A stretch of 48,292 nucleotides of DNA from an uncultured Endozoicomonas sp. (GCA_900299555.1 OODV01000129.1:1-48292), one strand, 5' to 3'. Shown: positions 1-9,090, counted from the stretch's first letter. Notes: generated by a model from the sequence alone, not told the origin. Numbers and translations: made by a program.

Positions 1-223
1 GCTCCATAAGTTCAAAATCGTCGAATACAAAAAGGAATTCAAGGTCATCACTGTCGAGCGTATTGAAGTCTTGAACACTGTCATTGGAGAAAGCCACCAA
101 TAACTCAGCCTCCCCGTCCTCTGACTCTAAAAAGTGAAAAACCAGTCCAACCTCACCCGTCTCAAGATTGTGGGTAGAGTCTCCTGTATAACGAATCACC
201 GAACCCACTTCGAAATCCGACAT
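1..223 (-). CDS. Hypothetical protein, 3' end cut by window edge
   Basis: An open minus-strand frame starts at an ATG (complement of 221-223), preceded by an AAGGA-like ribosome binding site. It runs off the left edge with no stop, giving at least 74 residues. The product is acidic, starts MSDFEVGSVIRYTGD and is rich in Asp and Glu. I do not recognise the family. The short beta-strand-like segments with a conserved-looking GEVGLVFHF stretch could be a small barrel fold, but that is only a guess. It diverges from the T3SS genes to its right, so nothing links it to them. Confidence 0.6.
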   Translation of the reverse strand, partial: MSDFEVGSVIRYTGDSTHNLETGEVGLVFHFLESEDGEAELLVAFSNDSVQDFNTLDSDDLEFLFVFDDFELME

Positions 224-355
224 GTCGCCATCCTTGTTATTCTTTAGGGCTGTGCTTTGGCTGATGAAACAGAGGGGGAAATCACCCCGTCCGATAGTCT
301 GCCATTAATTGCCTGGTATTGACAAACGCATATGGCTCTCGGACTTGGAGTCAGT

Positions 356-565
356 ATGGAATATCTGGTGATCGACAATATTCTGACCGGGAAACGCACA
401 GTTAATGATGTTCTGGAACAGGGAGCTGATTCCTTGAAGCCGGTTTATTGTAAATTTAAGTACCAAATCCTATGGCTTTTTATAACTGGTCTCGTAAGAG
501 TGGCAGACCCATATTTTATAAAGGAGCTGAGCACGCTTGGGATAAGTCCTGCAGACTGGAATTGA
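356..565 (+). CDS. Doubtful small ORF, unknown
   Basis: An ORF of 69 codons starts at the ATG at 356, preceded by GGAG at a spacing of 5. An upstream in-frame ATG at 332 has no ribosome binding site. The product (MEYLVIDNILTGKRTVND...) matches nothing I know and has one hydrophobic stretch in the middle (ILWLFITGLV). It may be a real small gene or the remnant of a larger one, because the 300 bases after it look non-coding. Low confidence. Confidence 0.25.
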   Translation: MEYLVIDNILTGKRTVNDVLEQGADSLKPVYCKFKYQILWLFITGLVRVADPYFIKELSTLGISPADWN

Positions 566-1135
566 GCTTATGATGAAGGATGAGGGCTACTCAAAATCAT
601 TGGTACACCAAGCCTGGATTCCTGCTGCAACAAACCTGAGGCAGGGGGGCAAGACACGCTCACTCAATATTGAAAGAGACGCGATCTTTAAAAATACAGA
701 TTATTGTCCCGGTTTATGGTGGATGCGTGTTCTTTCAATCAAATAATTGTCGATAGTTTTGTGAGTGAGAGAATGAAAATAATGGTAATTTGTGTACCAT
801 TAAATGTGTACCATTTTTAGTTAAAGAGTCGATTGTTGTCTAATTGATCAAATATATAATTGATTTTTATGGAGTATTTGGTGGGGTATTTAAGGCTTGA
901 TGATTAAGCTTTACTGATACGTAATCAATAAATCATAAGTATCCAGACATATTCGATTCATATGACTGGATGCTGATGTATCTATAAGCTGAAGAAAAAC
1001 CAGATGATTTTCTTTCAGCTTCCCTCATTAATTATATTTTTCGAAACTATACTCTGAAAATTATAATTTTTCTCTTCAACTGGCCGTTAAAAGTAAGAGC
1101 AATAAATATTTTAACGTGCATAAGGTTGGCTCGTC
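566..1135. other. 570-base non-coding region upstream of sctJ
   Basis: No convincing gene is present. The stretch becomes AT-rich toward sctJ. It holds the repeated TACCATT elements at 781-815, described separately. It probably carries the promoter of the sctJKL operon, but I cannot place a confident -35/-10 pair. Confidence 0.5.
781..815. promoter_or_regulatory. Candidate operator: TACCATT repeat cluster upstream of sctJKL
   Basis: Two perfect 11-bp direct repeats TGTGTACCATT lie at 791-801 and 805-815, a 14-bp period. An inverted copy, AATGGTA, sits at 781-787, so the first two units also form a palindrome with a 7-base spacer. No gene covers this stretch, and it lies about 320 bp upstream of the sctJ start. 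Such an arrangement is typical of a regulator binding site. The regulator is unknown. Confidence 0.4.
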
Positions 1136-1927
1136 ATGAAACATGGGTTCGTCCAGAGCTTTAGATATATAGTGCTGTGTCTCTTCAGCCTTTTATTGTT
1201 GGGCTGTAAAGTCGAGCTTTATTCCGGGCTTGATGAGAAAGAAGGCAACGAAATGCTGGCTATTCTCATCGATAATGATATTCCCAGTGAAAAACTGGTG
1301 GATAAAGATAAGATAGTCACCATCATGGTTGACGGGAGTGATGTTTCAAGATCTGTTAAGGTATTGAACAGTCTGGGTTTTCCAAAAGAAAAGTATTCAT
1401 CAATAGGTGATATTTTTCCTAAAGACGGGCTGATCTCATCGCCAACGGAAGAACGAGCTCGATATACATACTCAATGTCTCAGGAGCTGTCCTCAACCTT
1501 GTCAATGATTGATGGGGTGATAGTGGCCAGGGTACATGTTGTATTACCACAGGAGCAGGACAGTCTTACCGATGTTAACTACCCGTCATCGGCTTCTATA
1601 TTTATCAAGTATACCCCCGAGCTGGAGCTTGCCGGCTTGATTCCGAAAGTTAAAACCCTGGTAGCTAACAGTATTGAGGGGCTTTCCCTGGAAAAAATCA
1701 CAGTTTCATTGTTCCCGGCCACACGCTTGAATTCGGGCAGTTTTGCCAAGCCATCAACAGAAACTGTGTTATTTGTTGATGTTACTCCCAACTCCGCAGG
1801 GGTTATTCGAATTGTTGTCTACTCTTTGATTCTCTTGCTGGTTTTAGCGCTTGGTGCCTGTGGCTACTTCTTCTGGATGATGGAACAGAAGAAAAAGAAG
1901 AAGAAGAAAAAATCTACTGATAGTTAG
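1136..1927 (+). CDS. sctJ: T3SS inner-membrane ring lipoprotein SctJ (YscJ/PrgK/FliF family)
   Basis: SctJ forms, with SctD, the inner-membrane ring of the injectisome basal body. A lipoprotein signal with lipobox LLLGC and Cys24 is visible. The periplasmic part contains the YscJ-type segments, including a motif around EERARYTYSMSQELSSTLS and the VARVHVVLP strand, as in YscJ and FliF. A C-terminal membrane helix (about 224-249) is followed by an extreme run of eight lysines (about 252-259) as the cytoplasmic tail. Length is 263 aa against about 244 for YscJ. AAGG precedes the ATG. It is first of a run with sctK and sctL. The gene order J-K-L is that of the Yersinia ysc operon, but sctI and the other upstream members are missing here. 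Confidence 0.95.
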   Translation: MKHGFVQSFRYIVLCLFSLLLLGCKVELYSGLDEKEGNEMLAILIDNDIPSEKLVDKDKIVTIMVDGSDVSRSVKVLNSLGFPKEKYSSIGDIFPKDGLISSPTEERARYTYSMSQELSSTLSMIDGVIVARVHVVLPQEQDSLTDVNYPSSASIFIKYTPELELAGLIPKVKTLVANSIEGLSLEKITVSLFPATRLNSGSFAKPSTETVLFVDVTPNSAGVIRIVVYSLILLLVLALGACGYFFWMMEQKKKKKKKKSTDS

Positions 1928-2014
1928 CACTAGAGTGATTTTCTTAAGGCTCTGTGTGCAGTGAAACGATACAGGTGCTTGTTGAGAATGAATGTGGTTA
2001 GAGTGAAATGAGCA

Positions 2015-2707
2015 ATGAACAGTAACAATGTTTTTCAGGAATACAATGGAACAACTCTGTTCAATCATATGGTTGAGTTCAACTTATTTCCTATTCGTTA
2101 TGTGCACATGAGCTGGCTGAAAACGGATGAGCATTTCAGGTTACTTAAAGGGCTTCAGTCCAGTGTGCCGGCACAGTTTAATATATCCAGCTATTTGCTG
2201 AACAAGTTTGGCATCGCGAATGAGTTTGATTATGATTTTGGCCGTTTGGATAAAAGGGTGGCTTTTGCGAGTGCCAAAGAAATTGAGCGTCTGGCCTTTT
2301 ACCTGGGACTGATTCTGAACGAGGGAACTGTCCGGTCAGTCATTCGTCGTGATGAGCGTGTGGCTTTGCAAAAGTGCCTAGGGGAAGAAGCTTATCGCTT
2401 TGCAGTGAAAAAAGCACAGTTTATCAGCAGAGCTTCGGAAAAATCCGTCCCCAGTTTGCTCATTGACTGGAAGCACCTGGACCGCTTCAAAGCGTACCTG
2501 GAAACCACTGGCCAGCAGGTTATTTCCATGGCCTTTTCTGACTTACCCGGTGCTTTTCGACAACGATTGATTTTAAAAATGCCCAGCAGCTGGAAAAAGA
2601 CATTGAGCTTCCCGGATGCGGGGGGGCTGAGTAAAGCTCAATGTGTGAAGTTACTGGTAAAAACGCATAAAGAGGTGAATGGACAGTGGCGGCACCTGTT
2701 ATCCTGA
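2015..2707 (+). CDS. sctK: T3SS sorting-platform adaptor SctK (YscK/PscK family)
   Basis: SctK links the cytoplasmic sorting platform (SctQ, SctL, SctN) to the inner-membrane ring. The 230-residue soluble protein has the YscK-like layout: an N-terminal segment with FNLFPIRYVH, an alpha-helical centre with RLAFYLGLILN, and a C-terminal part with a basic helix. Sequence conservation in this family is weak, so the call leans on position between sctJ and sctL, on size (YscK about 209 aa) and on these segments. It overlaps sctL by 22 bases, which suggests translational coupling. The 87-base gap after sctJ shows no terminator. Confidence 0.85.
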   Translation: MNSNNVFQEYNGTTLFNHMVEFNLFPIRYVHMSWLKTDEHFRLLKGLQSSVPAQFNISSYLLNKFGIANEFDYDFGRLDKRVAFASAKEIERLAFYLGLILNEGTVRSVIRRDERVALQKCLGEEAYRFAVKKAQFISRASEKSVPSLLIDWKHLDRFKAYLETTGQQVISMAFSDLPGAFRQRLILKMPSSWKKTLSFPDAGGLSKAQCVKLLVKTHKEVNGQWRHLLS

Positions 2708-3345
2708 ATAATGTCCGGCTTGAGCTGGATCCAACCTGCAAAGTTCTCAAGGCTGATGACTACATTGTCTATCTTGAGGCACAGGAAATTATTAAGACTG
2801 CCCAGCAGCAGGCTGCGGGTATTGCTGAGGACGCCCGCAAGGCTTATGAGAGTGAAAAGAAGCGGGGGTATCAGGATGGTATGGCTGAAAGTAAGGCTGA
2901 ACAGACTGATCATATGTTGAAAGTTGTCAGTAGAACCATCAACTATCTCTCCGATATTGAAGATACGCTTGCGAACATTCTGTTGTCCGGTGTTAAAAAG
3001 ATCATAGGTGAGTTTAACCAGGAAGATCTTGCTATCAGTCTGGTCAAGAATGCCCTTCAGCATGTCAGAAATGAGAAGCACGTAACCATTCGTATACCGC
3101 CTGCACAATACAGTGCCGTGCAGGAACGTCTGAATATGATACTGGCAGACTATAAAGGGGTTGGTTTCATTGACCTTGTTGCCGACCCACGACTTGCGGT
3201 TGGCGACTGCATTATGGAAAGTGAAATTGGGGTTGTTGATGCCAGTGTTGACGTTCAGTTGCTGGCATTACAGAAGCGGTTTGACAGTCTCAAGTCCATA
3301 GCTGCCCGTACCCGTGAAGCTGAAGTGGCCAATAAGGCACCGTGA
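2686..3345 (+). CDS. sctL: T3SS ATPase regulator/stator SctL (YscL/HrpE/FliH family)
   Basis: SctL binds and restrains the SctN ATPase and forms the spokes of the sorting platform. The 219-residue protein has the family pattern. There is an N-terminal variable part, then a long charged Ala/Glu/Gln-rich helix (about 27-75, with AQQQAAGIAEDARKAYESE) typical of the FliH/YscL coiled coil. The C-terminal globular part has VTIRIPPAQY and LAVGDCIMESEIGVVDASVD, close to the conserved end of YscL. The start is a GTG inside sctK, preceded by AGAGGTG at 2671. It is the last T3SS gene of this operon; no sctN or sctQ follows. Confidence 0.93.
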   Translation: MAAPVILNNVRLELDPTCKVLKADDYIVYLEAQEIIKTAQQQAAGIAEDARKAYESEKKRGYQDGMAESKAEQTDHMLKVVSRTINYLSDIEDTLANILLSGVKKIIGEFNQEDLAISLVKNALQHVRNEKHVTIRIPPAQYSAVQERLNMILADYKGVGFIDLVADPRLAVGDCIMESEIGVVDASVDVQLLALQKRFDSLKSIAARTREAEVANKAP

Positions 3346-3519
3346 TGAACTCTGGCTATTAATTAGCGTACTGACTTTTATTATATTCCTTTTTGGAATA
3401 ATCAGGATTTACCTGCAATTCAGACAGGCTTTGTCCAACAGGACATAAATAGGCAAGCATCTTTGCTAAACTCCTCTATCTTTATCACTGAAACTTATAA
3501 TCAGTGAAGGTGCTCGCTT

Positions 3520-4716
3520 ATGTCTGAACCAAGTCGTTCCACCGTAATTGGAAGTGCTTTAATTTTGGCTGGAACGGCAATAGGGGCAGGTATGCTGGCA
3601 TTGCCATTGGTATCAGCGAGTACTGGACTGATACCAGTAATCATTCTTTTTCTGGTGACAGCATTCTTCGCCGTAATTTCTGCCCTATATGCTTTTGAGG
3701 CAAATGTAGCCATTAAACCTGGTTGTAATTTGTACACTATGGCGAGCAGAACGCTGGGACGTATTGGTAAAGTTCTCTCGGCTATTGCGCCTCTTGGTCT
3801 TTTTTATGCGCTGATGTCCGCTTATTTCTCTGGAGGAGGATCGTTACTGGTACAGTATGTTCAGGTTGCTGTTCCAGGGGCACCTTCTCAATTGTGTGTG
3901 ATTCTGTTTGCTCTAATTGCTGGTGCGTTTGTCTATTACAGTACCCGGGCAGTGGACCTCATCAACAGAATTTTCTTCAGTTTGATGATTATCACTTTTA
4001 TTCTTGCACTGATTTCTCTGGCACCATCGGTACGTTATGAGAGTATGACTCATTCGACAAATGTCGGGTATTTCTCACTGATGGCAGCGTTACCTGTGAT
4101 ATTTACTTCATTTGGTTACCATGGCGGTATACCCAGTATCATCATTTATCAGAGAAAGCAGCTGGCACATATTCCTCTTATTTTTTTACTGGCTACGTTG
4201 ATCCCATTAACGGTCTATACGCTGTGGTTGATTGCGGTAATGGGGATTCTACCAGAAACAACATTACTGCAGGTCAGCCAGTCTTCTGGAGCAACCGCCC
4301 ATTTAATCTCTGCATTAAGCCGAGATGATGACATGCATACTATCTTGTATCTGTTTTCTGACTTGGCTCTTTTAACTTCGGTACTGGGGGTTGCCCTGGG
4401 TTTGTTTGACTATCTTGCCAATTTACTGCTGCGTGCAGATACCCGTATTCATCGATTACAAACCGCTCTTGTGACTTTTATTCCTCCAGTAATTTTTGCC
4501 ATTATGTTTCCGGATGGTTTTGTTGCAGCGTTAGGTTATGCAGCAATTGCCTTGGCAATACTGGCAATACTGCTACCTACCGCAATGGTTTATGTGCTCA
4601 GGAAAAATAAAGAATACAAAAATTCATTCCGGGCTCCAGGTGGAGTTGTTTTGATGTCTCTATGCTTTTTATTTGGTTGTATTGTCATCCTGTCTCAGCT
4701 TATCTCCAGGCTATAG
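3520..4716 (+). CDS. Aromatic amino acid permease (HAAAP family, TyrP/Mtr/TnaB type)
   Basis: A 398-residue integral membrane protein with about eleven hydrophobic segments. The N-terminus has GSALILAGTAIGAGMLALPL, the signature of hydroxy/aromatic amino acid permeases (E. coli TyrP, Mtr, TnaB). FTSFGYHGGIPSII and the YLANLLLRAD-like region also fit the family, whose members import Tyr or Trp by proton symport. Substrate cannot be read from sequence. The gene stands alone with its own spacing on both sides. AGGTG precedes the ATG, and a weak AT-rich hairpin at 4826-4847 could end it. Relatives are frequent in host-associated gammaproteobacteria such as Legionella and Coxiella (from memory). 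Confidence 0.9.
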   Translation: MSEPSRSTVIGSALILAGTAIGAGMLALPLVSASTGLIPVIILFLVTAFFAVISALYAFEANVAIKPGCNLYTMASRTLGRIGKVLSAIAPLGLFYALMSAYFSGGGSLLVQYVQVAVPGAPSQLCVILFALIAGAFVYYSTRAVDLINRIFFSLMIITFILALISLAPSVRYESMTHSTNVGYFSLMAALPVIFTSFGYHGGIPSIIIYQRKQLAHIPLIFLLATLIPLTVYTLWLIAVMGILPETTLLQVSQSSGATAHLISALSRDDDMHTILYLFSDLALLTSVLGVALGLFDYLANLLLRADTRIHRLQTALVTFIPPVIFAIMFPDGFVAALGYAAIALAILAILLPTAMVYVLRKNKEYKNSFRAPGGVVLMSLCFLFGCIVILSQLISRL

Positions 4717-4825
4717 GTTTTTTTACGTAATCTTGGTGAGTGGGGCGAAGTTGTTTGAGGTTTAAAAAGTATACCTGTCTACCGCAAAATGATTGCTGTT
4801 GTTTATAGTGATTACTCCTATATAT

Positions 4826-4847
4826 CCATATATAAAATATGGTTTTT
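4826..4847 (+). terminator. Possible weak terminator after the permease gene
   Basis: CCATAT (4826-4831) pairs with ATATGG (4837-4842) across a 5-base loop and is followed by five T. The stem is AT-rich, so termination may be inefficient. The position, 110 bases after the permease stop and before the frd promoter region, is sensible. Confidence 0.35.
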
Positions 4848-4866
4848 CCGAAGCATTGATTTATTT

Positions 4867-4880
4867 TTGTTCTATGTCAA
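4867..4880 (+). promoter_or_regulatory. FNR/ANR-like site upstream of frdA
   Basis: TTGTTCTATGTCAA matches the FNR consensus TTGAT-N4-ATCAA at eight of ten positions. A TATGTA hexamer at 4899-4904 would serve as -10, placing the site centre about 38 bases upstream of transcription start. That is near the -41.5 spacing of class II FNR activation. Fumarate reductase operons are classic FNR targets. The motif is imperfect, so this is a candidate. Confidence 0.4.
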
Positions 4881-5007
4881 TGGCATTGATTTTGGGGTTA
4901 TGTAAACTCCTGTCCTAGATTTTTAACCCTTCTCTAATTATTCGATTTAGCCAGTTCTCTGGCTATCCCTGTTTGGGATAGTGGTGAATGGTGGTAGAGG
5001 TTTGCGT

Positions 5008-6783
5008 ATGCAGGTCATAAAGGCTGATGTAGCCATTGTCGGTGCCGGAGGTGCCGGTCTTCGGGCTGCGATTGCCGTTGCAGAAAAAAATCCTGAGCTA
5101 AAGGTAGCACTGATTTCCAAAGTGTATCCCATGAGAAGTCATACCGTTGCGGCTGAAGGTGGTTCTGCCGGGGTGGTTCAGGATCATGACTCTCTGGAAA
5201 ATCATTTTGTTGACACGGTTGCCGGTGGTGACTGGTTATGTGATCAGGATGTGGTGGACTATTTTGTGTCCCATGCCACAGAAGAAATGATCCAGCTGGA
5301 GCACTGGGGTTGCCCATGGAACCGTAAGCCGGATGGCGACGTGAATGTTCGTGCCTTTGGTGGTATGAAAATAGAGCGTACCTGGTTTGCTGCAGACAAG
5401 TCTGGCTTCCATATGCTCCATACACTCTTCCAGACATCCACTCAGTACCCATCAATTGAGCGTTACGACGAGTATTTCGCCACTGATCTGATTATGGAAG
5501 ACGGTCGTGCTCAGGGTGTTGTAGCGATCGAAGTGAAAACTGGTGAACCTAAAGTATTTCTGGCGAAATCTGTAGTACTGGCGACAGGCGGCTCTGGTCG
5601 TATTTTCCGTTTTAACACCAATGGTGCCATTGTAACCGGCGACGGTCATGCCATGGCTCTGCGTGCGGGTGCGCCTCTGCGCGACATGGAATTTGTCCAG
5701 TATCACCCAACTGGCCTGCCAGGCTCTGGTGTTCTCATGACCGAAGGTTGTCGTGGGGAAGGTGGTATTCTGCTGAACAAGGATGGTTATCGTTATCTGC
5801 AGGACTATGGTCTGGGGCCGGAAACACCGGTTGGTCAGCCAAAGAATAAATACATGGAGCTGGGTCCACGAGACAAGCTTTCTCAGGCTTTCTGGCAGGA
5901 GCAGCGTAAAGGTCGCACCATTGACACGCCGCTGGGTGATGCCGTTCACCTGGATCTGCGTCATCTGGGTGAACAGAAACTGATGGAACGTCTGCCTCTG
6001 ATCTGTTCCCTGGCGAAAAACTACCTGGGTGTTGATCCTGTTCATCAGCCAATTCCGGTTCGTCCTGCTGTTCATTACACCATGGGTGGTGTTAGAGCGG
6101 ATATTAACTGTGCTACTGATCTGGCGGGTCTGTTTGCTGCTGGTGAATGTGCCAGCGTGGGTATGCACGGTGCTAACCGTCTTGGCTCCAACTCTCTGGC
6201 TGAAACGGTGGTCTTCGGTAAAGTCGCTGGTGAAAGTGCTGCTGATTTTGCCAGTCAGAATGTCATGTCTGATGAAAGCAAATTGCTGGATCAGGCGAAA
6301 GCGCACCTGGCCGCCATTGAAAGCCTGCGCGATGCAAACGGTACTGAAAAGGCATCTCACCTGCGTCACGAAATGGTGAAAGCCATGGAAGACAGTTTTG
6401 GTATTTACCGGGTTGGCGAAGAGATGCAGGCCGGCCTGGACAAAATCTCTGAACTTCGTGACCGTTTCAGAAACGTTAAGGTAGAAGACAAGAGCAAGGT
6501 ATTTAACACCGAATTGTTGCAGGCTTTCGAACTGCAAAGTTCTCTGATGGTCGCTGAGTGTATGGCTATTGGTGGTGTTGAGCGTAAAGAATCCCGTGGT
6601 GCGCATCAGCGTATTGATGGCTTTGAAGCCCGTGATGATGTCAACTTCCTGAAACACTCCATCACTTTCTTCAATGGTGATGCTAAGCCGCGTCTGGAAT
6701 ATGAAGACGTTAATGTAACCCGCTTCCAGCCAGAAGAGCGTGTGTATGGCGCGGCGGCTGAGAAAAATGGTGAAGGGAAGTAA
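5008..6783 (+). CDS. frdA: Fumarate reductase flavoprotein subunit FrdA
   Basis: Catalytic FAD subunit of quinol:fumarate reductase, which reduces fumarate to succinate as terminal electron acceptor in anaerobic respiration. The dinucleotide motif GAGGAG is at residues 12-17. The FAD-linking histidine is His45 in [39 protein letters not shown] and [12 protein letters not shown] carry the active-site residues. Similarity to E. coli FrdA is very high throughout, and FrdA is favoured over SdhA. I chose the ATG at 5008 because it aligns with E. coli MQTFQADLAIVG and follows GGTAGAGG. An upstream in-frame GTG at 4981 is less likely. It is first in frdABCD; length 591 aa against 602 in E. coli. Confidence 0.97.
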   Translation: MQVIKADVAIVGAGGAGLRAAIAVAEKNPELKVALISKVYPMRSHTVAAEGGSAGVVQDHDSLENHFVDTVAGGDWLCDQDVVDYFVSHATEEMIQLEHWGCPWNRKPDGDVNVRAFGGMKIERTWFAADKSGFHMLHTLFQTSTQYPSIERYDEYFATDLIMEDGRAQGVVAIEVKTGEPKVFLAKSVVLATGGSGRIFRFNTNGAIVTGDGHAMALRAGAPLRDMEFVQYHPTGLPGSGVLMTEGCRGEGGILLNKDGYRYLQDYGLGPETPVGQPKNKYMELGPRDKLSQAFWQEQRKGRTIDTPLGDAVHLDLRHLGEQKLMERLPLICSLAKNYLGVDPVHQPIPVRPAVHYTMGGVRADINCATDLAGLFAAGECASVGMHGANRLGSNSLAETVVFGKVAGESAADFASQNVMSDESKLLDQAKAHLAAIESLRDANGTEKASHLRHEMVKAMEDSFGIYRVGEEMQAGLDKISELRDRFRNVKVEDKSKVFNTELLQAFELQSSLMVAECMAIGGVERKESRGAHQRIDGFEARDDVNFLKHSITFFNGDAKPRLEYEDVNVTRFQPEERVYGAAAEKNGEGK

Positions 6784-6793
6784 GGGGGCTGCC

Positions 6794-7543
6794 ATGAGTG
6801 ATAAAACCATAACCATCGAGATTCTGCGTTACAACCCGGAAACCGATGACAAGCCAACCTTTGGCACCTTTACCATTCCTTATGTCGAAGCCTGGTCCAT
6901 GCTGGATGCCCTTGAGCACATCAAGGATGAACTGGATTCTACGCTGGCTTACCGCTGGTCCTGCCGAATGGCAGTGTGTGGTAGCTGTGGCATGGTCATT
7001 AACGGTACGCCGAAGCTGGGTTGTGAAACCTTCCTGCGCGATTACTATCCGAACACAATCCGGGTTGAACCACTGGCTAACTTCCCGATTGAGAAGGACC
7101 TGGTGATTGACTCTGAAGACTTCATCAAAAAACTGGAGTCCGTGAAGCCCTACATCATCAATGCGATGGAGAAGCCGGTTGAAGAAGGTGTGAATAAGCA
7201 GACACCGGCTCAACTTGGACTGTACAAGCAGTTCTCCATGTGCATTAACTGCATGCTCTGCTACTCCGCGTGTCCGCAGATGGGCTTGAACCCTCTGTTT
7301 ACCGGACCTGCAGTAATTGCACTGGGTCACCGTTACAACCTGGATAGCCGTGATGATGGCTATGAGCAGCGTACTGAAGTGATTCAAGGCAAGAATGGTG
7401 TCTGGTCCTGTACCTTTGTAGGCTACTGCTCTGAGGTTTGCCCGAAGAACGTCGATCCGGCTGCTGCCATTAATCAGAATAAATTGCAGGGTTCCCAGGA
7501 CTGGGCGCTCTCTTTCCTGATGCCACGTAAAGGAGACAAGTGA
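6794..7543 (+). CDS. frdB: Fumarate reductase iron-sulfur subunit FrdB
   Basis: Carries electrons from menaquinol at FrdCD to the flavin of FrdA. The [2Fe-2S] ligands are Cys57, Cys62, Cys65 and Cys77 in the [12 protein letters not shown] region, the same numbering as E. coli. The [4Fe-4S] ligands are in [11 protein letters not shown] (about 150-160), and the [3Fe-4S] cluster uses Cys160 and the [13 protein letters not shown] region. Length is 249 aa against 244 in E. coli. The ATG at 6794 lies 11 bases after the frdA stop and matches the start of E. coli FrdB. An in-frame start at 6740 inside frdA is not needed. The stop overlaps the frdC start. Confidence 0.97.
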   Translation: MSDKTITIEILRYNPETDDKPTFGTFTIPYVEAWSMLDALEHIKDELDSTLAYRWSCRMAVCGSCGMVINGTPKLGCETFLRDYYPNTIRVEPLANFPIEKDLVIDSEDFIKKLESVKPYIINAMEKPVEEGVNKQTPAQLGLYKQFSMCINCMLCYSACPQMGLNPLFTGPAVIALGHRYNLDSRDDGYEQRTEVIQGKNGVWSCTFVGYCSEVCPKNVDPAAAINQNKLQGSQDWALSFLMPRKGDK

Positions 7544-7932
7544 TGAGTCGTCGTCCCTATGTGCGCCCCATGAAGCGTACCTGGTATATGGATCACCCTT
7601 ATTACCGCAATTACATGATTCGGGAGTCTTCCTGTCTCGTTGACGGTCTTTATGCACTGAACCTGTTTGCAGGACTGGTGCAACTGGTGCGAGGTGAAGC
7701 AGCCTGGAACAGCTGGCTGGTTTTACAGGCTAACCCTCTGATGATTCTGTTCACTGTGGTGACTCTGGGTCTGACCATCTATCACGCTGTGACTTACTTT
7801 GAGATGACGCCACGGGTTCTGCCTCAGCTGATCCGTAAGATGGTCAAGGATCATGTGGTTAACAAGCTGATGTACGCCGGTTTGGCTGTTTGTTCAGCGG
7901 TTATCCTGGCAGCTTCTGTGTTTGGACTTTAA
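7543..7932 (+). CDS. frdC: Fumarate reductase membrane anchor subunit FrdC
   Basis: Membrane subunit holding FrdAB on the cytoplasmic face and helping to form the menaquinol site. The N-terminus RRPYVRPMKRTWYM aligns with E. coli RKPYVRPMTSTWW. Glu28 in YMIRESS corresponds to the quinone-site Glu29 of E. coli. Three transmembrane helices fit the 129-residue length (E. coli 131). The ATG at 7543 shares one base with the frdB stop and is preceded by AGGAGA, which argues for translational coupling. Confidence 0.95.
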   Translation: MSRRPYVRPMKRTWYMDHPYYRNYMIRESSCLVDGLYALNLFAGLVQLVRGEAAWNSWLVLQANPLMILFTVVTLGLTIYHAVTYFEMTPRVLPQLIRKMVKDHVVNKLMYAGLAVCSAVILAASVFGL

Positions 7933-7944
7933 GGGAGAGGGAAG

Positions 7945-8298
7945 ATGAGTAATAAGCGTCATATTGAACCTCTGTTATGGAGTCTGTTCGGTGCGGGTGG
8001 TACCACCATCGCCTTTTTCTTTCCGGCCATTATTTTTGTGGTTGGATTGGGTGTGCCCCTGGATATTATTCCGGCGGAAGCGCTTTCCTATGAGCGGATG
8101 TCTGCATTCTTTCTGGAAAGCTGGATTGGCAAGCTGGCCCTGATGGTGGCACTGGTGCCTTCTTACTGGGCCTGTATTCACCGTATCTATCATGGTTCAC
8201 ATGACCTGGGCTTTCATCCGGGAGTGGGTGTTAAGGTCGCTTGTTATGGTGGGACTCTGATTCTCAGCCTGGCAACGATTGCTTTGCTGCTGGTTTAA
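7945..8298 (+). CDS. frdD: Fumarate reductase membrane anchor subunit FrdD
   Basis: Second hydrophobic anchor of quinol:fumarate reductase. The 117-residue protein (E. coli 119) begins with EPLLWSLFGAGGTTIAFFFP, close to the E. coli FrdD N-terminus. It has three membrane helices and a polar stretch HRIYHGSHDLG between helices 2 and 3, as in the family. It follows frdC by 12 bases with GGGAGAGG as ribosome binding site. It is the last gene of the operon, directly followed by a strong terminator. Confidence 0.95.
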   Translation: MSNKRHIEPLLWSLFGAGGTTIAFFFPAIIFVVGLGVPLDIIPAEALSYERMSAFFLESWIGKLALMVALVPSYWACIHRIYHGSHDLGFHPGVGVKVACYGGTLILSLATIALLLV

Positions 8299-8310
8299 TC
8301 CGATAGAATA

Positions 8311-8335
8311 AAAAGGGGCGAATAAGCCCCTTTTT
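8311..8335 (+). terminator. Rho-independent terminator of frdABCD
   Basis: AAAAAGGGGC and GCCCCTTTTT are perfect complements around a short AATAA loop, ending in a T run. It lies 12 bases after the frdD stop. The A run on the other side means it can also terminate the convergent minus-strand genes at 8348-9090. Confidence 0.92.
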
Positions 8336-8347
8336 ATTTGCTTTGAG

Positions 8348-8671
8348 TTAAGATGAACTTTCAGGGGATTTAATTCTTTCCTGTAGATATTTTTGTTCGA
8401 TTCTTCTCTGATTTCTGGAGCAGTTAACTTCCTGCTCAAGTGTGGACTTAGTCTTTTTAATGTGTTCTTCCTGCTCGTAGATCAATGCTGCAATCTGGTC
8501 GTGGATATTTTGAGTGATCTTGTCGACCAGCTGATTACGATTAATTTTGGTCAGAGAGTGCTTCTGAATAAATGTATCCACAGCTACTCTGGACATGACT
8601 CCAAGAAGACTGTCATGTTCGTCTGCTTGTTGAATTATTAAACTGAGACTATCAATCTTCCCAAGATTCAT
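8348..8671 (-). CDS. Hypothetical small helical protein, coupled to upstream gene
   Basis: A 107-residue predicted cytoplasmic protein with no membrane segment. The second half (about 60-100, with EQEEHIKKTKSTLEQE and QRRIEQKYLQER) is strongly charged and likely a coiled coil. I do not recognise the family. Its ATG shares one base with the stop of the 152-codon gene upstream (TAATG arrangement), so the two are probably translated together and their products may interact. It ends at the shared frd terminator. A T3SS accessory role is conceivable from size and helicity but has no direct support. Confidence 0.7.
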   Translation of the reverse strand: MNLGKIDSLSLIIQQADEHDSLLGVMSRVAVDTFIQKHSLTKINRNQLVDKITQNIHDQIAALIYEQEEHIKKTKSTLEQEVNCSRNQRRIEQKYLQERIKSPESSS

Positions 8672-9090
8672 TACAGTAGTTCCTTCGTGAGTTCCGGTAG
8701 TTTTTCCAGTACATAGAGCTTAACGAAGTGGTGACCAATAGTATGTTGAGCATCTTCAGGTAGGTCAATGCTGTGCTTTTCTAGTAAGGATAGGGTTTGG
8801 TCCAGTTTTACAAGACTATCGCAATGCTGCTGAATTGCTGAAGAGAGTCCTGACCATTCACTCCTTTCAGCAAGTTGTACAATAATATCCAGATTATGAG
8901 GGGTAACTTGTCGATTGCTTAGCCTCTGGCCTTCAGTGCTTTTTGCTGATTTGTGATGGTATACCTGTGAATCAGCAATTTGAGCCTCTTTGGTCCTGAA
9001 CTTACCTTTTGCTTTAGCCTTTATGCCAGACTCTTCTGACAGAGAAGTCTGGGTAGGCTGAATGGTTGTCCGGGATATGTCTTTTGCCAT
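8671..9090 (-). CDS. Hypothetical protein, first gene of a coupled pair
   Basis: The frame is open from an ATG at 9129, but the ATG at 9090 (MAKDISRTT...) has GGACAGG upstream and is the better start, giving 139 residues. The first half is polar, low in hydrophobic residues and probably disordered. The second half (with SGLSSAIQQHCDSLVKLDQ and HHFVKLYVLEKLPELTKELL) looks alpha-helical. No family is recognised. A disordered N-terminus with a helical C-terminus would suit a secreted protein with a dedicated partner downstream, but this is only inference from layout. Confidence 0.65.
   Translation of the reverse strand: MAKDISRTTIQPTQTSLSEESGIKAKAKGKFRTKEAQIADSQVYHHKSAKSTEGQRLSNRQVTPHNLDIIVQLAERSEWSGLSSAIQQHCDSLVKLDQTLSLLEKHSIDLPEDAQHTIGHHFVKLYVLEKLPELTKELL

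Noticed and set aside
5452-6816. 454-codon ORF on the minus strand across frdA
   Set aside because: It is antisense to the highly conserved frdA and its product has no recognisable motifs; it arises from codon bias of the real gene.
6710-7657. 315-codon ORF on the minus strand across frdB
   Set aside because: It lies opposite frdB, which has all iron-sulfur ligands in place; a shadow frame.
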